Made by a program: the position numbers and the translations under genes. Below are positions 16,104 to 22,186 of a stretch of DNA of 23,931 bases, in pieces (within the stretch, counting starts at the first letter, position 1; the number at the start of each line of letters is the position of its first letter). Origin of the DNA: Butyrivibrio sp. (lineage in GTDB: Bacteria; Bacillota; Clostridia; Lachnospirales; Lachnospiraceae); NCBI RefSeq assembly GCF_015056685.1, contig NZ_SVFW01000057.1:1-23931 (forward strand), in the 5' to 3' direction. Under the pieces are notes generated by a model. That model was not told the DNA's origin. It ran no database searches and was given only the letters and a program-made list of their open reading frames with translations.

Positions 16104-16850
16104 TTAAGAAATTAAAAGTTCTCCTATTTCAATATGTGGGTTTCTATATCTTGCAGAACTCTTCTCTCTGCTATGGTGAATGGCATTATTAGGGCAGTTC
16201 TGAATACATGCCCCACAACTAATACAGTTCTTTAAAAAGAGCGGGTGACCATTTTCAATATGTATATTTCCCATTGGGCAAAGTCTTGAGCATATACCGC
16301 ATCCCGTACAAGCTTCGTTTACAGTAACTTCTTCTGTAATACCAATTCCTGTAGGAAACTCATATTTTTTCTTGTGATCACGCGTAATTAGTTTGCTGAA
16401 AAGCGAATTTCTTTTAACGTACCTTTTCTTTTCAACTATATCACCCATTATCTGGTCAATTACACCCTGCTGCTTTTTATTATCGCCTTCCTGTTTTTCC
16501 ATATCGGCAAAGGTAATGCAATTCTCCGCCATTTGAATTGAATTAACATAGTCAAATTTCCTTCCGTTTGCCAGAGTAATATTGTTTAACTCGTTGCAAA
16601 CAGATCCGGCAAAACATCCGTAAGTTGCTATGGCGAAAAGATAGTTGCACTCCACCTTCAGTTTCTGCAAAAACTCCTCAATATATGGTGGTATACAAAG
16701 CCCGTAAACCGGAAATACTATACCCACAACATCATCTTTTATCTCATAGATTCCCTGTTTGATCAGCTTGGGAATAGATAAACACTCTCCTCCCAAGCAC
16801 TTGGCTACATACAAGCAATTTCCAGTTGAGCTGAAATACAAAGTTTTCAT
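16104..16850 (-). CDS. EFR1 family ferredoxin: flavodoxin-like domain plus two 4Fe-4S clusters
   Basis: A 248-residue electron-transfer protein. The N-terminal flavodoxin-like domain starts with an FMN phosphate-loop type segment, YFSSTGNCLYVA (5-16), and contains VFPVYGLCIPPYI (45-57). The C-terminal part carries two CxxCxxCxxxC clusters: Cys181/184/187/191 and Cys209/212/215/219, each followed by Pro. Such EFR1 proteins are frequent in anaerobic Firmicutes; the redox partner is not known. GGAGG lies seven bases before the ATG. The upstream gap contains GTATAG-TAA-CTATAC (16883-16897), the same palindrome that precedes the MATE-marR operon, so the MarR protein encoded just upstream probably controls this gene too. 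Confidence 0.9.
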   Translation of the reverse strand: MKTLYFSSTGNCLYVAKCLGGECLSIPKLIKQGIYEIKDDVVGIVFPVYGLCIPPYIEEFLQKLKVECNYLFAIATYGCFAGSVCNELNNITLANGRKFDYVNSIQMAENCITFADMEKQEGDNKKQQGVIDQIMGDIVEKKRYVKRNSLFSKLITRDHKKKYEFPTGIGITEEVTVNEACTGCGICSRLCPMGNIHIENGHPLFLKNCISCGACIQNCPNNAIHHSREKSSARYRNPHIEIGELLIS

Positions 16851-16882
16851 TCAATATCCTCCAAATGTGTAAAACATAAACT

Positions 16883-16897
16883 GTATAGTAACTATAC
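16883..16897 (-). promoter_or_regulatory. Candidate MarR operator before the EFR1 gene
   Basis: A perfect 15-bp palindrome, GTATAG-TAA-CTATAC. On the minus strand it contains TATAGT, a possible -10 (16896-16891), about 40 bp before the EFR1 start. The same palindrome lies before the MATE-marR operon at 18763-18777. Its position in the marR-EFR1 gap gives the gene a likely second, repressible promoter. Confidence 0.65.
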
Positions 16898-16942
16898 CCT
16901 TTGGAGAAAATAAAACATGAATTACACTAATTATTTTGCTTT

Positions 16943-17398
16943 TTACACTGATTTATCCAGATCATCAAGCGCCTTGTCAAAAGCTTCAAGGAACTGCCTC
17001 ATGCTATCCAAAGTACTTTCAGGTATTTGGTCAAGCATAGCTTCATACATAGTTCCCATGTTTTCATGCATCTTGCGGTGATCATCCCTTGCCGCTTTAC
17101 CTTTTTTAGTAAGATACAGGCAAATCGCAGCATCTGAATCGGGAGACACTCTCTTCTCCATAAGATCCCTGTCCACGAGCTTGTTGACCATCTGTGATAC
17201 AGCGCCCTTAGTAATTCCGCGCACCTTGGCAAGCTGTGTGATGTTGATTCCCTCACTATCACCAACTATGGCTATTGTATGGATCTCAGGCTGAGTAAGG
17301 ATTATATCCTTGCAGTAAACCTGAGGCTTTTTTTCATACTGAATGTATTTATGGATGATTCGCTCCATTAACCAGGCAAGTTCCTTGTAGTGTTTCAT
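16943..17398 (-). CDS. MarR family transcriptional regulator
   Basis: A 151-residue winged-helix regulator. The helix-turn-helix core is NITQLAKVRGITKGAVSQMV (about 51-70), and the wing region is KLVDRDLMEKRVSPDSDAAIC with the usual acidic-Arg wing. Terminal helices for dimerisation lie on both sides. MarR proteins are dimeric repressors that release DNA on binding phenolic or other toxic ligands. The gene begins 3 bp after the MATE stop (SD GGAG within the MATE end), a typical exporter-repressor operon under autoregulation through the sites at 18763-18793. Its final codons overlap a CAGTGTAAAA box: the last Val codon and TAA stop are part of it. Confidence 0.92.
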   Translation of the reverse strand: MKHYKELAWLMERIIHKYIQYEKKPQVYCKDIILTQPEIHTIAIVGDSEGINITQLAKVRGITKGAVSQMVNKLVDRDLMEKRVSPDSDAAICLYLTKKGKAARDDHRKMHENMGTMYEAMLDQIPESTLDSMRQFLEAFDKALDDLDKSV

Positions 17399-17401
17399 AT
17401 C

Positions 17402-18748
17402 TTACGCTCCTAATTTGTGACAAATACGATACTCTGCTGAATATGTCTTTTGTATATAGGATACCATTACAAAAGCCACTATCACAGATAAAATATGGCT
17501 TATCAGAAACGCAAACCATACTCCGTTTAAGCCAAAGAGCTGTTTAAAAATATAGGCAGTTGGAATTCTAAACACAATGTAATAAAGAACCAAAAGAACC
17601 ATCGCCATTCCCGGCTTACCAACTCCCGTAATATATCCCTGCATACAACTTGTGAGCATGTACAGAACATAGCCAATACTGATTATTGAAAAGAACCTTG
17701 ATACTACCAATGCGACTTCAGCCCCCTGTCCAAAAACTGCTGTGAGCTGACCTGAAAAAAGGATCACTAGCACGCTTGTAATTGCAATAAGAGAGCCTCC
17801 TATGATCATGCTTGATTTCAGATAATCCATTGCCCTGTCATGCCTTTTTGCTCCAACACATTGTCCCACTATGGATGTCACTGCCATACACATTCCTGTA
17901 GTAGGCATAAACATTATAAGTTCAAGATTTCTTGCGACTCCAAAGCCTGCTATAGTGTTCATTCCAAATGAAGAGATGAAAGAAATCATAAAAGCAGAAC
18001 TAAGCGGCGGCATGATTGACTGTACTGTAGTTGGCACAGATAAACGGACCATGGTTATGGCATCATTCATATTGATCTTTTTTAAATCCATAGAAAACAT
18101 CTTTTTCTTTTTGTGATAAATAATGGCATAAACCAGACATAGAACTTCAGAAGCCACTGTAACAATTGCTGCACCGGCTAATCCATAAGCTTTTATTGCA
18201 AAAGGATCAGCAACTGCATTAAACACTGCTGTGAGCATCATACCTTTCATCTGAAACATTGGATCCCCAAATGCCCTAAAGATTGATGTAAACACCATGT
18301 AAATAAATAACGCTGCATTTCCCAACAAGTAAATTTTTAGATATGTTGCAGCATCAGAGAAAATAATTTCCGGTGTTCCCATAAGAGCCAGTATCGGATC
18401 AACAAGTACTTCGCCTAAGATGAAAAGTACAACTGAAAAAAAGGTGGACATTGCTATAACGGTCGCTACTGCCCCCGGAATATGTTTCCTGTCGTCTGCT
18501 CCTACAAGATTAGCTATCATAACTGAAATACCATTACCAACACCCATTGAAATGGAATTTAAAAATAAAACAATCGCCGTTCCAGCGGTTAGTGCCGACA
18601 TCCCCAGCTCTCCAAGCAGGTTTCCAACCCACAGACCATCCACCATGTTATAGATCATTAGCATGATCATCCCAACCATAAGTGGCGCAAACATCTTGAT
18701 AAGTGACTTATTTGTTTCTCCATTAATAAAATCAATTTTACTATTCAT
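17402..18748 (-). CDS. MATE family efflux transporter (second copy)
   Basis: A 448-residue, 12-helix MATE protein. Characteristic segments are MFAPLMVGMIMLMIYNMVDG (about 19-38), GVGNGISVMIANLVGADDRK (71-90) and, in the second half, TSIVGQCVGAKRHDRAMDYL. Its N-terminal sequence is clearly different from the MATE at 10400-11812, so the two are not recent duplicates. AAGGAGG lies a few bases before the ATG. The gene is cotranscribed with marR and preceded by two palindromes for the putative repressor, which suggests drug-inducible export. Terminator T3 of the preceding unit lies just upstream, so the promoter must lie within about 60 bp. Confidence 0.93.
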   Translation of the reverse strand: MNSKIDFINGETNKSLIKMFAPLMVGMIMLMIYNMVDGLWVGNLLGELGMSALTAGTAIVLFLNSISMGVGNGISVMIANLVGADDRKHIPGAVATVIAMSTFFSVVLFILGEVLVDPILALMGTPEIIFSDAATYLKIYLLGNAALFIYMVFTSIFRAFGDPMFQMKGMMLTAVFNAVADPFAIKAYGLAGAAIVTVASEVLCLVYAIIYHKKKKMFSMDLKKINMNDAITMVRLSVPTTVQSIMPPLSSAFMISFISSFGMNTIAGFGVARNLELIMFMPTTGMCMAVTSIVGQCVGAKRHDRAMDYLKSSMIIGGSLIAITSVLVILFSGQLTAVFGQGAEVALVVSRFFSIISIGYVLYMLTSCMQGYITGVGKPGMAMVLLVLYYIVFRIPTAYIFKQLFGLNGVWFAFLISHILSVIVAFVMVSYIQKTYSAEYRICHKLGA

Positions 18749-18762
18749 TTTTCCTCCTTTTT

Positions 18763-18793
18763 GTATAGCTGCTATACTGTTTAGTTACTATAC
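18763..18793 (-). promoter_or_regulatory. Tandem candidate MarR operators before the MATE-marR operon
   Basis: Two 15-bp palindromes lie 16 bp apart: GTATAG-CTG-CTATAC (18763-18777, perfect) and GTTTAG-TTA-CTATAC (18779-18793, one mismatch). They fill the space between terminator T3 and the SD of the MATE gene. The distal one contains TATAGT on the minus strand, a possible -10. Same-face tandem sites suggest cooperative repression by two MarR dimers. Confidence 0.68.
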
Positions 18794-18805
18794 ACTTTTC
18801 AAAAT

Positions 18806-18846
18806 AAAAAAGACTCCTCGCACTTATTTGGAGTCTTTTTACACGG
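18806..18846 (-). terminator. Terminator T3 with paired GTG(T/C) boxes
   Basis: On the minus strand, box CCGTGTAAAA leads into stem AAGACTCC/GGAGTCTT (18840-18830 and 18817-18807), a 12-nt loop containing AAGTGCG, then TTTTTT. It ends the RpiB-hydrolase-YjdF unit, about 77 bp after the yjdF stop. It is the most divergent of the five. Confidence 0.85.
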
Positions 18847-18922
18847 ATTTTGCTCTATTGATCCATTTACTTTGACGCAAACTTAGGATTTTTCACCTTC
18901 TTTGATTACGACAAAATTCCCG

Positions 18923-19339
18923 TCAACGCCCTTTATGTTTTTCTCTTTTCTTCATCTGTTTTAATTCAAACAAACGTTGATTCTCAGCTTCCTTTTGTTC
19001 GCGGCTTCTGCATTTCCGTTCCAGTTTATTCTGCTCCTGTTGTAATTTGAGAGCCTGCTGCGATTTTGTACCTATGCCAGTCTCTAGTGTCTGCTTTTTC
19101 GCATCACGCTGCGCTCTCTTGGGATTCTTCTTAGTTTCCTTTACGGTCGTTTCAATCTCCGGACTAAAATGCAGATGATAATAGTTCCGATTAATAAGTT
19201 CCAGCACCTCTATGTCCTTAGGTTCAGCACCAAAAGTCACTTTAGCTGCTGATAGTTTTTTATCTATAACCCTCTCGAATATGCCCACCCAGAATGGGTC
19301 TTCAAAATACACGATCAGCCTGCCATTTATTCTATCCAT
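18923..19339 (-). CDS. yjdF: YjdF family protein
   Basis: This 138-residue protein matches the Firmicute YjdF (DUF2992) family. It has a compact N-terminal domain with MDRINGRLIVYFEDPFWVGI and VTFGAEPKDIEVLELI, then a long, very basic, Lys/Arg/Gln-rich helical C-terminus (about 85-138). The biochemical role is unknown; in other Firmicutes the gene often sits under the yjdF (azaaromatic-sensing) riboswitch and may help with toxic heteroaromatic compounds. Here the upstream gap is only about 107 bp and I do not recognise that riboswitch. It holds a 13-bp hairpin, an AGTGTAAAACAAG box and a TGTTCA/TGAACA pairing that would enclose the start region. The SD is weak (AAAGAG). Confidence 0.85.
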   Translation of the reverse strand: MDRINGRLIVYFEDPFWVGIFERVIDKKLSAAKVTFGAEPKDIEVLELINRNYYHLHFSPEIETTVKETKKNPKRAQRDAKKQTLETGIGTKSQQALKLQQEQNKLERKCRSREQKEAENQRLFELKQMKKREKHKGR

Positions 19340-19399
19340 TGTTCAAAAGTCTCTTTATCTAATCTTGTTTTACACTTATTTTTCTGAACATACATGTTG

Positions 19400-19428
19400 A
19401 ACCACTATCTCATTTTGAGATAGTGGTT
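19400..19428 (+). terminator. Perfect 13-bp hairpin, terminator-like on the plus strand
   Basis: Arms 19400-19412 (AACCACTATCTCA) and 19416-19428 enclose a TTT loop. On the plus strand it is followed by TTTTCTT, like an intrinsic terminator, yet no plus-strand gene ends here. On the minus strand the hairpin lies between the hydrolase and yjdF genes and lacks a T tract. It could be an mRNA processing or stability element, or the end of an antisense transcript. Confidence 0.45.
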
Positions 19429-19446
19429 TTCTTAATCTGAGCATTT

Positions 19447-20061
19447 TTACCCTCTGCGAGATTGCATCCAATCATTCAAAAAATGAATTTGCTCGTCCGT
19501 ATGAAACCAATGCTCTCCGCCCTCCATAACAGTAAGCGTTGCATTAATCCTATTAGCAAATGTTGTTATAGTATCCAACTCCTGCAAATTATCAAGGCTA
19601 CCATATAAAATGTCTGTCGACACATTCCATTTAACAGGATTCGATCTTGCATACTGCAAATATTCCCAAGACAAATCATCACCAAAATCTACAGGAATAA
19701 TTTTCTTTTCCTGAAGTTCTGTTTCTGTTGTGCCAGCCCAGGCAATCATGTTTAAAATCAGTTTTTCCATATCAACTATTGGAGATACAAAATATGCATG
19801 ACTAATGTATTCATCACAATTTGCAACCATGGAAAAGTATGCACCTATGCTATTGGCTATTAATGTAATATTCTCATAGCAATTTGCCAATTCCTCTATT
19901 TTCGCTTTAAATTCTTTCTTTGCATCCCATGGATTATCAGCCTTGTAGTCAAACCCATAAAACTCATGCCCTGAGAAAAACTTATGGTAGTTTTCAATTT
20001 CATTTGCATTTCCACCCTTGCCATGAACGTAAATCACAAGGGATTTCTTATTCTCATTCAT
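19447..20061 (-). CDS. Small alpha/beta hydrolase
   Basis: This 204-residue protein has the alpha/beta hydrolase fold: oxyanion segment VIYVHGKGGNA (9-19), nucleophile elbow ANSIGAY with Ser71 (an ANSIG form in place of GxSxG), probable acid Asp157 in YGSLDNL, and catalytic His184 in GGEHWFH. The length and the lack of a lid domain place it with small serine esterases/peptidases of the YqiA/RBBP9-like kind. It is cytoplasmic, without a signal peptide. GGAGAG lies six bases before the ATG. It starts 16 bp after the RpiB-like gene, so the two are cotranscribed. The substrate is unknown. Confidence 0.85.
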   Translation of the reverse strand: MNENKKSLVIYVHGKGGNANEIENYHKFFSGHEFYGFDYKADNPWDAKKEFKAKIEELANCYENITLIANSIGAYFSMVANCDEYISHAYFVSPIVDMEKLILNMIAWAGTTETELQEKKIIPVDFGDDLSWEYLQYARSNPVKWNVSTDILYGSLDNLQELDTITTFANRINATLTVMEGGEHWFHTDEQIHFLNDWMQSRRG

Positions 20062-20077
20062 TGTAGTCTCTCCTTAA

Positions 20078-20728
20078 CTAATCAACATTCTTACACTTCC
20101 TGAAGGTTTTACGCATCTCATATAAAGCTTCCCCTAATTTCCCACGTTCTTTCACAAACTTGATCACATCATTCTTTTTATTTATTTTCTCGATTATTGA
20201 CGTATCTAATAAGCCCAATAAATCTTCAAACTGAATCTGCGACTTTCTTCTTATTTCCTTGAGTTCCTCAGTGTCTTTCAGCTTCCTTTCCGCTTCGCTC
20301 TTTGGATATCCCTGCCCAAACGGTTCAGAAAAGAGCGCTTTTATTGTTTTATCAAAGTTTTCAACGCCTGCCCAGGTATAATCTTCGCCCAATGGAAGTG
20401 AAATAGCATTACCATTATTGATCTGTGCAAACAGATAAGCGTCCTTTGGAGTAGGAGCATATCCACAAATTACTCCAGGCATACTGTTACACGCCAGCAT
20501 CATTCCCTGTCCGGATGAACAACCGGTAACAACAAAATCAACTGCTCCACTTGCAAGTAATATACCAACAAGAACCGAAACGTCTATATATGAATACTTT
20601 TCCTGTTCTTCTAAAGTACAGCCAAAGTTGATGACCTCTGCATCTTTAGGGGCATATTTTTTTACAGTATTAAAAATCAGCTCATTTTTTTCAGCCTGAG
20701 AGCTCGCTTGAATTATCCCTATTCTCAT
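20078..20728 (-). CDS. RpiB/LacA/LacB family sugar-phosphate isomerase-like protein
   Basis: The N-terminal 150 residues follow the RpiB/LacAB fold. The phosphate/active-site segment is VVTGCSSGQGMMLACNSMPGV's first part (67-76), with Cys70 in the place of the catalytic Cys of RpiB (which reads CGTGIGM). The protein ends with an extra helical tail (about 155-216), making it longer (216 aa) than typical RpiB (about 150). Classical members interconvert ribulose-5-phosphate and ribose-5-phosphate or handle galactose-6-phosphate; this divergent group has no assigned substrate that I know of. AAGGAT lies six bases before the ATG. It follows a small Cys protein by 24 bp. Confidence 0.8.
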   Translation of the reverse strand: MRIGIIQASSQAEKNELIFNTVKKYAPKDAEVINFGCTLEEQEKYSYIDVSVLVGILLASGAVDFVVTGCSSGQGMMLACNSMPGVICGYAPTPKDAYLFAQINNGNAISLPLGEDYTWAGVENFDKTIKALFSEPFGQGYPKSEAERKLKDTEELKEIRRKSQIQFEDLLGLLDTSIIEKINKKNDVIKFVKERGKLGEALYEMRKTFRKCKNVD

Positions 20729-20752
20729 TGCGCCATCCTTAAATCATTCATG

Positions 20753-20959
20753 CTAATCAATTATTTTTTTGGGCCATTTACAGATTCCCACCTCAAGAGC
20801 TCTTTCTTCCTTCAGATGAAAATCTGCATATTTACAATACCAGCAGCCTTTCAAGCTTGGAATTGCATCCTCTCTTGGGGTGTATGCAGGGCAGATATCT
20901 TCTGGCCACACACTTCCGTCTCTCTTGGGAATATCGTAATTGTTTGATTTATTATCCAT
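20753..20959 (-). CDS. Small four-cysteine protein, 68 aa
   Basis: A short hydrophilic protein with Cys23 (DICPAYTP), Cys39 and Cys42 (GCWYCKYADFHL) and Cys59 (GICKWP). The four cysteines could bind Zn or Fe. I do not recognise a named family. GAGGAG lies nine bases before the ATG, and the gene is the first of a unit with the RpiB-like protein and hydrolase. Upstream is a GC-rich structured leader (20983-21048). A redox or metal role is possible but not shown. Confidence 0.7.
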   Translation of the reverse strand: MDNKSNNYDIPKRDGSVWPEDICPAYTPREDAIPSLKGCWYCKYADFHLKEERALEVGICKWPKKIID

Positions 20960-20982
20960 TTCTTATAACTCCTCATAATGAA

Positions 20983-21085
20983 CTTCCGCTCTCGCATTCG
21001 CTCGCCGGAAGACGCGCGAACCAAGCTCAAAAGTACTTCGCTAGGTTCTTACAGCCTATAATCCAAATTTCTATACTAACTATAC
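20983..21085 (-). promoter_or_regulatory. Structured leader and possible operator before the Cys-protein operon
   Basis: The stretch holds a GC-rich hairpin (CTTCCG 20983-20988 with CGGAAG 21006-21011) and a second one (GAACC-A-AGC 21018-21026 with GCT-A-GGTTC 21040-21048). Upstream of these lies CTATAC-TAA-CTATAC (21071-21085), which matches the putative MarR operator at 13 of 15 positions and contains TATAGT (possible -10) on the minus strand. GC content is well above the surroundings. Confidence 0.35.
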
Positions 21086-21093
21086 CATCAAAT

Positions 21094-21138
21094 AAAAACA
21101 GACCTTCAGATACACTGATACAGGTCTGTTTTGCACTG
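21094..21138 (-). terminator. Terminator T4 with paired AGTG boxes
   Basis: On the minus strand, box CAGTGCAAAA (21138-21129) leads into stem CAGACCT/AGGTCTG (21128-21122 and 21105-21099), an inner TCAG/CTGA pairing, loop TGTAT (context CAGTGTATC), then TTTTTATTT. It ends the ABC/GNAT-YoaP unit about 35 bp after the stop. Confidence 0.9.
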
Positions 21139-21173
21139 GTTTTGGCCTGTTTTATTTCCCACAATCCATCCCC

Positions 21174-21917
21174 CTACTGTGCCAGTTTTAAGAACTTCTT
21201 GTCATTCATCTGTTCATTCGTAATATACTTCCCATCACAGAATAGCGAATAAGTTGTGATCGGCGTCGGTGCATTCTGAGCATCATTCCTACTCTCGATC
21301 TTCATAGCTCTGAATGGAATGCCATTGTTCTTGGCTGTCTCTTCCAGCACAGGTACATACTTCGCATTGAACGGACACTGGTTCGTATAGTAAAGAACAT
21401 ATCCTTCCTCATCTATGTGCGGATGCTTAGCACACTCTTTGAACATCGGCTTCTCGGCCCCTTTCTCAAAGGGCAGATACCATAACTGTATGCCGTTATC
21501 CGCTTCATCACACACTTCAAAGCCTTTATATTTCAGGAATTTCGGATCAGCCAGAAACGGCTTTTTCTTTGCTGCAGCAAGAATGCAAAGTCCTTTCTTT
21601 CCCTTCTCCTTGCTGTCTTTGATGCATTCGGAAAGCAGGTCACTTGAATATCCATGACCTTTGAAAGAACCGGAAACCCATAGGCAGTCTATATACATAT
21701 ACCCAGGTGCTTCGATTGGATTCCATGCATGCTCTGCCGGAATATATTCTATGAAGCATTTCCCGCGCTCCACACTTTTTAAGAATACAAGCCCCTCATC
21801 AAATCTGTCCGCAAGCCACGCCTTCTTTGAAGATACCTGTACATCTTTATTGTTGGATATGGCGCAGCAGATATGCTCCTCTTCCAGATTCTCTTTTGTA
21901 ACCCTGATATACTCCAT
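21174..21917 (-). CDS. GNAT N-acetyltransferase with C-terminal YoaP domain
   Basis: A 247-residue fusion. Residues 1-150 are a GNAT domain (acetyl-CoA loop GSFKGHGYSSDLL, about 82-94, and end segment FLKYKGFEVCDEADNG). Residues about 172-247 form a YoaP-like domain with a thioredoxin/glutaredoxin-like look: VLYYTNQCPF with Cys181-Pro, followed by the helix KYVPVLEETAKNNGIPF. Homologues resembling B. subtilis YoaP are described only as putative acetyltransferases; the substrate is unknown. A strong SD (GGAGGAG) lies six bases before the ATG. The gene ends its unit at terminator T4 and follows an ABC exporter after a stretch with doubtful small ORFs. Confidence 0.88.
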   Translation of the reverse strand: MEYIRVTKENLEEEHICCAISNNKDVQVSSKKAWLADRFDEGLVFLKSVERGKCFIEYIPAEHAWNPIEAPGYMYIDCLWVSGSFKGHGYSSDLLSECIKDSKEKGKKGLCILAAAKKKPFLADPKFLKYKGFEVCDEADNGIQLWYLPFEKGAEKPMFKECAKHPHIDEEGYVLYYTNQCPFNAKYVPVLEETAKNNGIPFRAMKIESRNDAQNAPTPITTYSLFCDGKYITNEQMNDKKFLKLAQ

Positions 21918-22023
21918 AGCCCTCTCCTCCTACTCTCTCCGTTCCGCTTCGAACAGCCTCCATCAACGGATACAGCATCATCATGGTTTTGGAACAGATT
22001 CCGTATCCACCTTTGTTTCCCAT
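21847..22023 (-). CDS. Doubtful small ORF overlapping the YoaP gene start
   Basis: An ATG at 22023 has a good SD (GGAAGGG, eight to nine bases away) and opens a 58-codon frame starting MGNKGGYGICSKTMMMLYPL. It overlaps the first 71 bases of the YoaP gene. I recognise no family. The good SD and sensible codons speak for a small protein or the remnant of a larger one whose end was lost when the YoaP gene was placed there. Confidence 0.3.
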   Translation of the reverse strand: MGNKGGYGICSKTMMMLYPLMEAVRSGTERVGGEGYGVYQGYKRESGRGAYLLRHIQQ

Positions 22024-22177
22024 GTTTCTTTCCCTTCCTTTCATATTTTTTCGCCATATCACAGGCGATTTCATAAAGCTTTTCCCTGATAGACTCCGGT
22101 TCGATTACAGTCACTATAAAGGCTGTAATTATGATAATTGGCAGCTTATTCTTTTTAGTATTTGTTTTCGTCTCAAT
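21918..22177 (-). other. Gap with a possible small membrane protein lacking an ATG start
   Basis: Directly after the permease stop, AAGGGG is followed five bases later by ATT opening a long frame (ATT at 22177; open to 21779). It begins IETKTNTKKNKLPIIII, has a short hydrophobic segment (about 12-25), then a charged part EPESIREKLYEIACDMAKKY. ATT is a very rare start codon; a GTG lies at 22114, and TTG 22176 gives a 15-residue peptide in another frame. It could be a gene with a mutated start, a degraded accessory gene of the ABC exporter, or chance. Confidence 0.25.
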
Positions 22178-22186
22178 TTTTTCCCC

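Noticed and set aside
16861..16876. GTGTAAAACA in the opposite orientation before the EFR1 gene
   Set aside because: Wrong orientation relative to the gene and no hairpin; treated as chance in an AT-rich gap.
10400..18748. Recent duplication of the two MATE genes
   Set aside because: Their N-terminal and loop sequences differ widely, so they are separate MATE lineages.
18890..18925. Coding-looking frame continuing past the yjdF stop (ending GNFVVIKEGEKS)
   Set aside because: Only about 20 codons, no start codon or SD of its own, and YjdF already ends in the usual basic tail; probably chance.
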